A stretch of 64,000 nucleotides of DNA from Ceriagrion tenellum (Eukaryota; Arthropoda; Insecta; Odonata; Coenagrionidae): positions 47,597,848-47,661,847 of the forward strand of contig OY720639.1 of NCBI GenBank assembly GCA_963169105.1. Direction: 5' to 3'. This document shows, in pieces, positions 22,450 through 34,299 of this stretch. The number at the start of each line of letters is the position of its first letter. Positions within the stretch are counted from its first letter, which is position 1. The notes beneath the pieces are model-generated. The model did not search any database and was not told the DNA's origin. It saw nothing but the letters and a program-made list of their open reading frames with translations. A program made the translations under genes and the position numbers.

Positions 22450-23110
22450 TTAGACGAAGACTTAAATTCTAGTATTCAGTACAGAAAAGCTGAATGTAGA
22501 AGTCACCCTGAGAGGAGAGAAATTAGACGAAGTGGATTCCTTCACCTATCTCGGAAGTACCACCACGTGGGACGGAAGAAGTACAACGGACATAAAGCGG
22601 AGATTATCCCAAGCTAAGAAAGCGTTCATGGGAAAAAGACAACTGCTGTGTTCAGAGAAGATAGGACTAAAAACTAGGAAACAGTATGTGACACATTCGT
22701 GCGGAGCGTGGCACTCTATGGATCGGAAGCATGGACCACTGGAAAAGCAGACCAGAATAGACTAGAAGCCTAGGAAACCTGGCGATGGAGGAGGATGCTG
22801 ACAAGAAAATGGACGGACAAAGAAATAATCGATGAAGTTTACAGAAGAGTAGAAGGGGAAAGAACCATATGAAACACCATAGAGAAAAGAAGAACCAGAT
22901 GGATTGGACACACCTTGAGACGCAGTGGGTTGGTGATGAACATAATTGAAGGCCAAATAGAGGGAAAAGTTCCCAGAGGAAGACCCAAGAATTGATTCAT
23001 CGATCAAATAAAGAGGAAAGTACGTAGGAAGAGCTACCAGTAGGTAAGGGAACTAGCATTAGGTAGAGAAGGGTGGACAGCTGCGATCTACCAATCTTAG
23101 GATTGAACAA
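22450..23110 (+). mobile_element. LINE remnant: C-terminal reverse-transcriptase ORF
   Basis: Plus-strand translation gives STEKLNVEVTLRGEKLDEV, DSFTYLGSTTTWDGR, DIKRRLSQAKKAFMGKRQLL, a diverged WT-type segment, then RTRWIGHTLRRSGLVMNI and EGKVPRGRPK and FIDQIKRKVR. FTYLGS and the later WIGHTLR plus GRP(K/R) blocks are typical of the non-LTR thumb and C-terminal region. Stops and frameshifts interrupt it (near 22767 and 22870). The same family reappears at 57890-58200. Confidence 0.85.
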
Positions 23111-25544
23111 CCAATGCAAAGACGTTTGTTAAAATGATCAACCAATGCAATGGTGTTTGTTTATTCATTCTTAATTTCCTCAGACAATTTCTTTTTATGA
23201 TGGGTACACTGCAAGGTGCTGTGACTTTTCGTTTTGAGCGAAGGGATTCGTTTTTGTGTTTTTTTGAGCCAACAACAAAAATATGATTAATTCTATCTCA
23301 CAAGTTGCGTAAAGCTTGGGAATATTAGTCATAGAGCAGTTAGTTTTGTTTCTTCGAAGGATATATTGGCAATGAATGAAAATTTCTTAATTTTTCGATC
23401 GCGCCTTTTAATCTAGATCACATTGAACACATAATTGAATGGAATATATAATTTTTGCCTACAAATCGCTTGAAAATAAGGCCAGAATTCAAAATTAATA
23501 TTGATCGGCGGAGGGATGCTGCAGTCATATCCGAATAGGTATGAAGCAGTTCACTGCCACAAGCCTCGAACAATGTATCAAATGGGTCTCTCTTTAATTT
23601 CAGAGCACGATTAATGAAAAATGGAAGCCAATGCGTTAGAAAGAGTGTTTCGTGTAAAGCCCTATTAGCTCGAGATTTTTATATCTTTCATGCATGAACT
23701 GGAGAAATACTATTTAATTGGGCCGTGATTTAAGATATCAAAAAGTGTGTGTGTTCTAGAAGGCTGCATTGAGAATGGGCTTGTATGACATTCAAAATGC
23801 GGCGAGTTCAGTTATTCCTCTAAAATAGAAGCGGTAACTCTGTCAGCCGGAAGATTAGCATAAAAATCTCTTTCGCATACAAGACGTGTAACATGTTTCA
23901 TGCAAGATATACTTTAGCTTCAGCACATATATGACGAAGACCTCTATCCAATGTGACAATTCAAACAAAAGCTTTCCATTAAATCTTTGTAAAATAAAAA
24001 AAATATGTAAATTTAAAAAAAGTTTGGGGAAGAATAGTTTCAAAATGAGTCGGAGAGTCATAAAAAGTGTCGTTCTGTCAGTTTCCTTAGCATTTCATCT
24101 CCCTTCAACTCCTTAAGAACATACGGCGCCTAATGGGTGAAAGTCAAACTTTTATCTTGCTCGTATAATCCCGAGGGAAAAATTTCATATAATCTGAATT
24201 AAGACCGTTAGCAGGCATTTCAGAGAGTTTAATCAATAAAAAATCGTAACTACTCAATAGCATTCATCTTTATGAGTATTTGGGTGTATTCAAACATAGT
24301 ACTAAAAAGGTTTTCGAAGGTAGACAGTCTGGATATATTATTAAAACTGAAGTCAGTTTACTATGTCTAGTTCCGAGAATTGATATTTTTCGGCACTAGC
24401 TAATCCGAAATGGTAAGGTGTAATCAATATACATGCATGAACGCTGTACTGGAATTTAAGTGAACTTTTGGACATTGAGTGGGCATATTCCTCATAGAGA
24501 ATGAACCAACTGTTATCTATTTCAAAGGTTGTTCAAAAATTCGTGAATATCGAAAAAATGTATCCTCCAGGGGATACATTATTTGCAGACCGATATCAGC
24601 TACGAGAGATCCAGAATAATATGGAGAGAACTAGGAAATATACAATGAATGATATCTGAAATAATATAATACATCGTAAGACAATGAGATATTGGTACTA
24701 TGTTGCATTAGTAGAGTGTATCAAAAGATAAGGTTTTTCCAACAGCAAGAAACTTACATTCCCGGACAAAAACAGTAAGACATTGTAATCACTGTTATGA
24801 TTAATACTCATACTGTGAGAAAAAATGGAAAGTTATATATTTTACTATATTTATACGAGGTAAAAAAAAATGCGTTGTTGGTAAAACTACGAGGGTAGGT
24901 GCATGGCTTGTGTATGAGACCACAATATTTGCAACTGATGGTCGGAGAGAAATTGAAATGCGGGAAACATTTATCAGTAAATCAGATTTCAGTACGTACA
25001 TCGTACGTATGTACGTAATATGTACGTGAAAATTAGAGCTCTATCAGCCTAGTAAATACTTTGTCAATTGAAAGAGTTATATAGTACCGTTTTTTATCCT
25101 CCCAAAAAGCGGATTTCGGATGATTTTGAGATTCGTAGAATGGTTTAACTAATTACTAGCCGGACTAGCTCACTGCTATCTGTTCTGATAGACCATTTTA
25201 TTCATATTTTCATTTCTAAAATTCACCATTAATGAAGCATCCATGCGTTTATTCTAATCTATAAATTGGGGTGATAATCGAGGAATACAGATATGAAATT
25301 GAATGCCATTTGAGATGAAAGGTTGCTGATATTAGGCATTTCAAAAGGAAACTGGTGCAATGCATTAAAAAGCATGCGTGTTTGGATTGGGGCTGCTTTT
25401 ATTTATGATTGGGGCTGCTTTTTTCGGAATTTGCCCTTTCGCTTTTCTTCCGTGTTTAACTTCTTTTAAACATAATTTGTTCGGGATACACCGCCTTTTA
25501 CATGTTTAGGATCTCTTTCGGTCGCTTGAATTTTTCATCATCAT
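23111..25544. other. No recognised feature
   Basis: Long AT-rich stretch. A short palindrome-rich spot of ACGTAC words lies at 24992-25025. No gene is supported. Confidence 0.4.
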
Positions 25545-25955
25545 TTGTCTGTCTTGCATTCATTGTTGCTTCGTACAGCGCTTAACTTCGGGTCTCTTCT
25601 AATTATTTGCAGTATATTACCGCTTGTATTTCATATAATTGCAAGTATATTGTTTAAATTCACTTCTTTATACACTTACTCATTTTTCCTCCATGGAGGG
25701 AGGTTTGAAATTTTCCTTAGCGTTTTCCTTTTAGGCACTTCCATATTTTTCAGTGATCGTGTTTGCAGTAGTCCAGCCCATGCTGGCGTCCCATACAGCA
25801 TGAGTGGCCTTATTATACTTTCATATATTTTTACTTCTCTTGGTTTGGCGTTACTTCGTATTGTAGGTACTAATATTACTTTCATTGCTTTCACTTTGTT
25901 TACTATTTACCCGACATGTCCAGAGCATGCCCAAGTATTAAAAAGCTGTTCTTCT
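25545..25955 (-). mobile_element. LINE remnant (Jockey-like C-terminal ORF)
   Basis: Minus-strand translation includes VKIYESIIRPLMLYGTPAWA, then LKNMEVPKRKTLRKISNLPPW. This matches the conserved IRP-Y-PAW and later K-LR-I-N-PW pattern at the end of Jockey-type reverse-transcriptase ORFs. It continues in the same direction toward 25545 with a stop (about 25676). The opposing plus-strand ORF is a shadow. Confidence 0.8.
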
Positions 25956-26239
25956 TTTCCATAAGCTCGTTTTGAGGCGCCAAAAGCGCATCAAAGTACT
26001 TGTGTTTTTAAAGAGGTATCAAGCTAGTACACACTAGATAATTTGGGATATAACTCAGTTTAATAAATCTTTCTGTCAGCAGAACTTATTTTGTAGGCCC
26101 TCACAGGCTTCGTCTTTCATTCCAAGGGAATCATGCATCAAATACGGAAAGGTTTTCAGAATAAAAACACCGGTTCTTCCCCATTCGTAGGTATAAACAA
26201 CTGCGCTCAGGAAGATCCAATCGACGACATGAATGCACT

Positions 26240-26960
26240 CGCTAGGGAGATGTATTGCGGACTCAGACAGGAAGGTACTCACTAGCACATGGGGGAGCGA
26301 CAACATGCATAAGAGGACGGGAGTATACGAGTATCTGACCTTCGAAAACAAGTGTGTTGTGTTCCACGGCGCGTATCCTCATAGGATCCAGCACTTTTAA
26401 TGGATCATTAGGCGGAGTGACAAGAGGATTGTTGGAGGCTCTGAGGAAGCAAGAGAGGGTGGAGATGAGCGGGGAGTGGAGCAAGATGGATCGCTTCCAT
26501 GCAAATGATCGCACTCCTCTGCCGTCTAAAGCAACCGTCTCATCTCGCTCGCTAACGCACTGGAGAGCTGCCTGTTCAACTGACTCGGTGGCTCTACCTA
26601 CCCGTCTTTTACCGCTATTCACGTTGTTTTATAGGGATCCCGAATGAAAAAAATACTCACTCCGCGCACCGTTCATTTGTCCGTTGATTCGCCTCGAGCG
26701 TACTCCAGGGCACCCTCTGGGAAGAACTATTTTCTACTCCGTTCAACGTTATCGACCCATCAATCGGACCGCGCTGAGCGAAGGAATCTCATGAATACGA
26801 GACATACGGATGTGATGTCGGGGTTAGCTGGAGAATTTCCCTTTTATTACCAAGAGGACAAAGGGTTCGAACACATTAGGTTCCGTGATGCAACATTTCC
26901 GCGAATCATGTAAACATTTCCAGAGGCAAAAAGATATTCATGAGGAATCCGCGATTCTCT
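26240..26960. other. GC- and CpG-richer patch with unrecognised ORFs
   Basis: This part is richer in G, C and CpG than its surroundings and has open frames on both strands. An ATGCAAAT octamer (POU-type site by sequence only) lies at 26499-26506. No protein family is recognised. It may be regulatory. Confidence 0.35.
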
Positions 26961-28123
26961 CCCGATGAACAGCATTGGAATTCACGGCAGGTATTGTCAC
27001 CAGGATTCAGGGACACTCCTCACTCAACATAGCTAGGAATCTAGTGGAGAAAGCGATGGAATCATCACTGACACTTTTTTCGTGAGTCCGCTAATACTAT
27101 ACATGCTTTATGGAGTCACCAGTTAGTGGAGAGCTTGCAAATAGGCATAATAATGGAATTTATCTCGTTGATTACAAGACATTGTTGCGTCATTAAATTT
27201 ACGAGAGAAGGATCCTCCCAAAAATTGGTAAGAATTTAGGGGTGAAATAGATGAATAAAAAAGTTGGGTAAGAAAATAAATAAACAAAGAAAATGAAAAA
27301 TTTTGAATAGTGAGAAAAACACCATCAACCAATAAGTATGCGTCTTCATTTGGGCTAGATTGAAACTAATACAGTCCCTTTTTTATATAACGCCTCGTCA
27401 GAAAAATACATGAGATAAGTGTGAAGAAAGACACATTTTTGAGAAAAACGTAAGGAGGTAAGAAGGTAATATCCTTGACGAAAAAACCCACACATGAAGG
27501 GGAGTGTGAAAATCCTGCGAAAACCTACAAACAGATTAAGCAAATGTAACACACATCCATGCATGAAATACATATGAAATGATAATAATAAAAGGGTAAT
27601 TTATACATAACAACAAAGTTTAAAAAATAAATAAAATAAAATACAATATAAATGAAAAAATTAAATAAAGATCAATAAATAAATTAAATGAAGATAACGC
27701 AAAAATAATAAAATAAAAATGAATGAATTATAATAAATAAATCATAAACAGTAAATCGATATTTAAGAAGAGACAAATCCAACTCCTTATTTGACATTCA
27801 GAATGAATATCTTTCCCGATCGTCCAATGTCATCAAGCCGAAAGTTTGTTTGCGGCCGCTCTCCACTTCAATTTTCTTTCAGCTCTTCGCTATATTCCTT
27901 CTCTCATTTTAAATATTTTCTTTTGACGTCCCTTAAAGTTCGCTCGACTTCATCTTGTGTCTTGATCGTTAATTCTTCCCATTCATTGAATGTGCCTATA
28001 TTATTTTCAAGAGAATTTTACGCCTCCCATTGTACCCCAAGAGTTTCTCTTCAAATATCCAAGTAAATAAAACAAGTAAATAAAACAAGTTCCTCGGTAA
28101 CTTTGTGGTATTCCGTTTTTTTG
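26961..28123. other. No gene; includes A/T low-complexity 27590-27760
   Basis: The part at 27590-27760 is a simple TAAA- and AATAAA-rich tract. The rest is AT-rich non-coding DNA. Confidence 0.5.
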
Positions 28124-28259
28124 AGAGGATTTTATGGTAACATTTACAAACCACATACTTAAAAGACACATACACCTGAAGATGACGCTTAAGCGTTGAA
28201 ACCCGGGTCGTGTGTGTTTTTAAGTATGTGGTTTTGTAAATGTTACCATAAAATCCTCT
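28124..28259. repeat. Long hairpin element with 50-bp arms and ribozyme-like tip
   Basis: 28124-28175 and 28210-28259 are inverted copies (AGAGGATTTTATGGTAAC at the left start; few mismatches). The tip between them is exactly the CTGAAGA, stem-loop, GAAA, palindrome module. The long arm is therefore a continuous extension of the predicted stem I. Confidence 0.9.
28170..28217 (+). ncRNA. Hammerhead-like ribozyme motif (copy D)
   Basis: CTGAAGA (28176-28182), extra T, GACGC, loop TTAA, GCGTT, GAAA (28198-28201), CCCGGG, T, C (28209), then GTGTGTG. Stem I pairs ACAC with GTGT and extends through the arms. Stem II is 5 bp (one G-U) and stem III is the palindrome ACCCGGGT. Predicted cleavage is after C28209. 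Confidence 0.5.
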
Positions 28260-28612
28260 GAAAATATCCAAGTTTTTATTCTCTCTTATTATTCTCTCTT
28301 ATTTTCTCGTGTATTCTCTCTTAAATTCTTCGTAGCAGTCTTGCTTCGTAGCACTCTTTTGTTAATAATATTCTTCATTTATTGAACTATATTTATTATT
28401 CCAGAACACATACCCCGTTGTTTATAGTACTCTTTGTAACGCTGTGTCTACCGGCCTAGCTAGACTGGACAAAAAATGTACACTCCACGCAAAGGGCTTA
28501 ATTAAGGGCTTCTTCACCACCCAATGATGATTGTTAGTTGCCTATTTTCCTTTCCCTTCTCTGCCTCTTTCTTGCTTCTACTATAGCTGGTGATCTTTCT
28601 GCATTGACCCAT
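28260..28612. other. No recognised feature
   Basis: T-rich non-coding sequence. Confidence 0.4.
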
Positions 28613-28834
28613 TGAGTGCGGCATGACGTGATATCACGTCATGGTTTTCTATACTTGGTACTGATGACGTGATATCACGTCAAGGGTACAATGAATGTTC
28701 CAGCTTTCACTAGAGAACTTTCACTAGGCTCCCTAGTGAAAGCTGGAACACTCACGGTACCAATGACGTGAAATAACGTCATCAGCACCAGCGTAAAGAC
28801 AACCATGACGTGATATCATGTCATGCCGCACTCA
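28613..28834. repeat. Foldback element built of nested CRE-like palindromes
   Basis: The outer 34-bp arms (TGAGTGCGGCATGACGTGAT... and its inverse ending at 28834) have one mismatch. An inner inverted pair, GTTCCAGCTTTCACTAG at 28697-28713 and its complement at 28733-28749, closes the centre. Four 18-bp palindromes of the form TGACGTGATATCACGTCA lie at 28624-28641, 28665-28682, 28764-28781 and 28806-28823. The last two carry changes (AAATAA and ATG). TGACGT half-sites resemble CRE/ATF sites by sequence only. Confidence 0.9.
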
Positions 28835-31161
28835 GAGCGTTAATAGGAAATAATCTTCCTCTTACTCCATTTATTTCTGTGTGTCTTAATCACATATAAG
28901 TTAATTTAACTTATTTTACAAATCATTCTCGAATCTCTGCCGACTCAAATAATTTTCCCCTCGGAAATTTCAATCAGTTTAGTGTATGCAAATAATGTGT
29001 ACGTTTCAGCAGATTCAGCAAGTGACAAATGAATAGTTAAGATACCCACAACCCAGAAACAAATCCTAGCTGTGTTACGGCCAAGAAACAATTATTATTG
29101 CCATCTAATGATGGTATTAATCCATATTAAAAACTCTTTAAACTGCACTAAAACTATGAACAATGAAATTTCCATCGAATATAGCAACCATTACTTTCAC
29201 CCTGAGTAATGCATAATTTAGGGGCATGGTGTACGAGCAAATGTTTACTTGGGAAGGTCATCACTTTCGTTCTCAACAATCGGCGCATCGCGCGGCGGTC
29301 GATGGAAATAATTACAATAATTCTGATCGTAACGATTACATTACCGTTTCCTCAAAGAATCAGCGAAGCGAGACGGATGATGGCAAATACAGATTACCGT
29401 GAGAAATGAAAACGAAAATAATTAATGCCTCAAGAAAAAGCGACCATCCGAAGAAATCAAAGGTGTAACGGCACGAACAGTGCAGACCCGTCCTTTCACT
29501 CAGAGTAATGAATTTTTACGGTGTACACTGCATTTATTAAACTTCCAACCCCACCGTCCACCACTCTTCCCGCCCACCACCACGTCTGGAAGACTACACA
29601 CCTTAAATTAGTCTTAGTGAATTAGATGAGGGGTACGCATCCAAAGACGTAAATAACACTTGAGCAGTGACGGATTTGACGGAATTATTGAGAGAATTTG
29701 AACTAGAATCGCTCTCAAAGCGGGGATTTGAGAACGAACTTTAATTTCTGAGTCATGCTTCGGCGGGTTTATTCTCTAGTGGGCGTAAAAACATGTTCGA
29801 TGTTTTTATTTGTGTATGTTGGCGATGTTTCAATAGCACCAGAGATATTTTGTTGACCTTATTTAAGCTTTTTGTTCGTTTTCAATCTTTTAGAAATGTA
29901 TTTTAGAGGGAGGAGGCTTTCAAAAGGAAATAATTCTCATATTTCGTAGCCCGTGGTATTTTACAATAGAGATAATCAGGGTATCTTCTTGTGACAATGG
30001 TACCGGGAGCAGGCTTTTTGGAGAACAAATTGTAAGGAAGGTTTATTGATTTAAGAATAAAAAGAGGAATGAATCAAGCAAAACTTCCTACAGGTGATAA
30101 TATTAATCCATGTAAGTCTTTAGTGACGGAGACAGAATGAGGAAAGAGAGGAACTCCGTCACGGGGGAGTAGTAATGACTCATCGAAACTTACCTCGAGG
30201 GGTAGGACAAGAAATTATAACATTATTCTGATTTCCACCCCCAAGCTGAAGAGGTGGTTGACTCGTTGACTCGTTGACTCGTCGTTAGTCCTTCAGACTT
30301 GAAATCATAAAAAAATTTCTTTCCGCTAGTTCCCATCCCATGGCGGCCTCGAGGTATTATCCGTGCTCCCACGCTACCAAGTACATGGCCAAACGAGGGT
30401 TGGATGAAACATGGGTAATGCCTTTTGTATATATGTTACGGATTGCGTCAAGTAATCGTTGCTGCCAATTAACCGCGCCAGCTGTTAATCGTTGCTCGAT
30501 TTTGGATTGTGGATATCTTTTAAGAACGACATAAACATTTTCAAACATTTACAAACATGGGTTTAAATAGCCACTGATTATACTACACCTAACCACCATC
30601 TAACCACCAAATTCATTGACTAGCGTAAAATATTAAATGTATTTCATAAACATAAGAGTGACGAAAACGAACTAAACCGTGCAAAAAATAACGATACGAA
30701 TTCTTTTTTAGGACAAAAAGTGATTAATTACTCCCACATTTTTAGCAAAGGTTTTTAGCAAACTTTATCATCGTCAAGCCAAAGTACTGAGTATGGAACT
30801 TTATGTGTCATTAAATTAGTGGAAAGTACTATTATTTGCGGAAAAGTAAACAATCCTGAAACCACATTCAAAAACAGTGTACACGGTCGGTAAGTTTTCA
30901 AGTGTTATTCACTCAAAAGAGAATTAATACGTCTAAGCCCGTCTTAACAATCCATGGTTTAAGATTTCCTCGGCATGAAAACCTAAGTCAATTCGTTTCA
31001 ACATCGATGCCAACATATCGAGAGTGTGATATAAGGAACAACTAACTAACGGAAAAGCTACGTCATTCAGCGGTAAACTTATGCATGGCATTATACAACC
31101 GGGCACAAATCTGCTATAGTATCTTTATCGTCTCAGGCTTAACTTTGTGGAAGTTCATTTT
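28835..31161. other. No recognised gene; short direct repeat at 30252-30284
   Basis: GACTCGTT repeats in tandem at about 30258-30282. The rest is AT-rich with ORFs of no known family. Confidence 0.4.
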
Positions 31162-31430
31162 ATCGTAAATGACAAATGAAAAACTTTGTAATATTCCACA
31201 AATTTATTTTACGGTACAACTAGTTTCGTCGCAGCGGGGACACCTTCAGGTACAAAGAGTCAAGGCACAAAATATGGTCCTTATATCCCATCTAGGTTAG
31301 GTGTTTCGGTGGGGGAGGAAGAACTTGCTAAACACCTCTGGGAGGAGAACCAAACCAGTGATTTCATTCCAAAGATTTTGCACCGGGAAGAAAAAGGGAG
31401 GAGAATGGACAAAAGAGAAGAGTTGGAGAT

Positions 31431-32060
31431 CTACATCTACATCTACGTGATACCCAGCGAGCCACCACGAGGGTGTGTGGCAGGGGGTGAAGATCACCAA
31501 ACATGCACTATTGACATGCAACTAGGATATTTAAGGGAGATATGCTAGATAATAGGGTCACATGCAGCTAGATGGTTAGTATCTACATAATAAGAAAGGG
31601 ATTATTGGTTGTTATTACATGTATCATGCACTACAGACTACTCTAACTATATTTCACCTACCTATCCCTTTGCTACGCTGTCTATTGTTCTCTCTTATAG
31701 TACGTGGGAAAAATGATATTTTAAATCTATCGGTACGACAATCTATCTCTCTAATCTTGTAAATATGATCAAACCTAGCATAATACGCAGGGGTTCTTAA
31801 TATATATCTAACGTCATCTATGAAAAACTCTGTTTCGAATTTACTTAAAAGGTTTAACCTAAATTTTAACCTGCGTTCTGATAGTAATTCCCAACCTAGT
31901 TCTTCTATTAAACTCGTAACACTTATACAATTATCATAAAGGCCTTTAACAAACCTAGCGGATCTCCTTTGCACGCGCTCTAATTCTTTTATCATACCTT
32001 CCTCGTACGGATCCCATATACTAGCGGCATATTCTAAATGAGGCCTGACAAGTGTAAAAT
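31431..32060 (-). mobile_element. LINE 3' end, TGTAGA-tailed family
   Basis: 5'-truncated copy on the minus strand with ORF end (31654-32060), 3' UTR and a tail of TGTAGATGTAGATGTAGAT (31431-31447 as its complement). Same family as 55040-55797, judged by protein and 3' UTR similarity. Confidence 0.85.
31654..32060 (-). pseudogene. Reverse-transcriptase C-terminal fragment (CR1/Jockey-like LINE)
   Basis: Translation on the minus strand starts inside the thumb region: LVRPHLEYAASIWDPYEEG, then ELERVQRRSARFVKG and SLIEELGWELLSERRLKFRL, ending with RFKISFFPRTIRENN. LVRPHLEYA-WDP and QRR-ARF are hallmark motifs of this region in CR1/Jockey-type ORFs. The catalytic domain and endonuclease are missing, so the fragment cannot move by itself. 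Confidence 0.85.
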
Positions 32061-32089
32061 CGCTTCTTTCGAGAGATTAGGAGATGGAT

Positions 32090-32356
32090 GAAGAAACGTC
32101 CTCTGCTTAATGACATCTTATTTGAAAAACCTTTCCCCCTCCTAAAAGCCTCTTTGACCCTCACGGAAAAACCAGCAACCCATAATCCTTCCCCTCCCCC
32201 ACTCCTACGGACGCCCCCTCCGCTACCTTAGTCACCAACAACCCTTCAAAACTCCCTGCCAACGGTCATCCACCCCCCGCCCCCCTCCAACCCCCACCAC
32301 CCGCTCACAACGCCACATTACATCCTTGAGGTTTCCCCCCCCCCTTCCTACCTACC
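32090..32356. other. C-rich, strand-asymmetric tract
   Basis: The plus strand is extremely rich in C and poor in G, with runs such as CCCCCCGCCCCCC (about 32275) and CCCCCCCCCC (about 32333). It has no ORF of interest. It belongs to the interior of the inverted-repeat element. Confidence 0.7.
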
Positions 32357-32426
32357 TTCTTCCTTCCCCACCGAAACACCTAATCTAGATGGTATATAAG
32401 GACCATATTTTGTGCCTTGACTCTTT

Positions 32427-32466
32427 GTACCTGAAGATGTCGCCGCTGCGACGAAACTAGTTGTAC
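32427..32466 (+). ncRNA. Hammerhead-like ribozyme motif (copy E)
   Basis: GTAC (32427-32430), CTGAAGA (32431-32437), extra T, GTCGC, loop CGCT, GCGAC, GAAA (32453-32456), CTAG, T, T (32462), GTAC (32463-32466). Stem I is 4 bp, stem II is 5 bp perfect, and stem III is the palindrome ACTAGT. Confidence 0.5.
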
Positions 32467-32515
32467 CGTAAAATAAATTGGTGGAATAATAAGTTTTTCA
32501 TTTTTCATTTACGAT

Positions 32516-34299
32516 CTTTTATAGCACTTCAAGTAACGGCATTTATCTCATCGATGTAACGCACCTTATCCTCCAATTTACTACCAACCATGAAGAAAAT
32601 CACCATAAGAAATTCGATCTGCTGTCAGTAGAGTGGCGCTAACCAAGTTTGAAAGAAATACGGATGCAAGAATATTTACCCAGTGTTTTTTTCCTACCAA
32701 GATCACCAAAATTTCAGAGCGTGACGTACAGTTGCGCCTAGACCTCCGCTCTCAGCTACTTTGTATCCTTTGGCAATTCCTACGCACCGTGATAGCCGCG
32801 CAGCGCGTCGATGAGAAATATCTGGCATACCTCAGGAAATACCCGAAAGAAACGTAGAGAGTGGCTGAGGGATGTTTTTACGGCGATTCCTTTCTGACTC
32901 GAATAAAAGTTTCACCGAGGTCACGCCTTGCGGGCAAGTATCGAGATGCCGTGCAGATGTGGATGAAATTATTTAACTAATAGAGGGTACAAATTTGATA
33001 GATTAAAAATAGTGAAAGAAATATGGATGTAAAATGTATTTAATAAACATAGGAGTGTAAAAAATGGAACAAAGCAGAGGGTAAAATAGCAAGACTATGC
33101 AGCAAAATCGCCTATGTTGGATATTTTATTCTACGAGTTTACAGAAGTTAATCCTTGGGTAAACAATATAAACGACAATTTTGTGACTAAACACAGATTG
33201 GTTAAATTAAACGCGTGGACTAAAAAGAGGTTTACTACCTAAGGAGAATGTCATAATGAACTTTTAAAAGGAACTTTTTCAACGAAGTTTCGCAGAATCA
33301 CACCATAGTACATTCTGGATATACAGCAATGAGTTATGGCTAAATAATTCAGGAATTAAAAGAAATGAACTACTTTAGAGCAGGTCTAAAAAAAACGTAG
33401 TTTATGGAGTTTACAATTTACGATCTTTTTTGCGGTTAAAAGAGTTTAGAATAATTAATTAAGATTTGAGAATCCAGGTAGCCGATTGCGAAATTCATCT
33501 AGGCTGATTGTAAATAATGAAAGGTGTTTGGTAATCGTTTCTTTGTTTGCCCGCAGTAGATATATATTTGAGGAGTTACGGTTGGAGGAAGAAATAAAAA
33601 AAAATACGAGGGACTACCGCTAAATACCAATCGGCGCAACTCATTTCCACCCGAGGAAAGCCAAGAAAAATAAATGAGGGCGACAGTGCGCGCAATCCGA
33701 ATGGCACTGGCTGCACGTGGATAAGAGAGGCAGATTCCTCCATACAGATTTGAACCTTGAGAATTGAACTGAGCGAGAACTATTTTTCTTAATTGCGTCA
33801 AGCCACAGCTATTCAAAACTGACTTTTACAAACTCTTAACTTGAGCCTGAGGTCCTGTTCTATTCGCGACCTGCGTGCTAGTTTAAAATCCGCCCTAGGG
33901 CAGCGCAAAATTCGAAGGTCACTCCACCATATAAATAAGCAACTTTACCTTGAAGTGAAACATAAATGTGGCCAATCTGACGTGATACTCGCCTGAGAGC
34001 CTTAAACAGCTTAGGCGAGTGTCACAACTGATGAGCTGCAAGATGTAAAAAATATTTAAAAAGGATGCGTTCGAATTTATATATGCTGCAAAGAGCAAAT
34101 AAAAAAAATAATATCACCTTTTTACGACGCCATTTTATTGATCCTTCCCATATGGGATCAGCTGTCTACGGAGTTAACATTGTTCCAAAAGCTTAACTAG
34201 TTTCTAGCCGTATCTCCCCATACATGCATAAATCTTAAATATTTTTGACTCATTAGCAATGTGAACCACAAATACCGAAAAGATTCAATGCTTTCTGGA
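32516..34299. other. No recognised feature
   Basis: Non-coding AT-rich DNA. ORFs at 32633-32857 and 33499-33816 show no known domain. Confidence 0.4.

Larger units (their letters stand above)
31162..32515. repeat. Composite inverted-repeat element (about 1.35 kb) enclosing a LINE tail
   Basis: Arms 31162-31323 and 32357-32515 are inverted copies: ATCGTAAATGACAAATG at the left start and its inverse CATTTTTCATTTACGAT at the right end. They agree through the GGTACAACTAGTTTCGTCGC and AAGGACCATATTTTGTGCC blocks. The right arm holds a complete hammerhead-like module (copy E), and the left a decayed one (CTGAAGG on the minus strand). The interior contains the LINE at 31431-32060 and a C-rich tract. 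Confidence 0.85.

Noticed and set aside
26499..26506. ATGCAAAT octamer as a regulatory site
   Set aside because: An 8-base match is expected by chance in AT-rich DNA. Noted only in the patch description.
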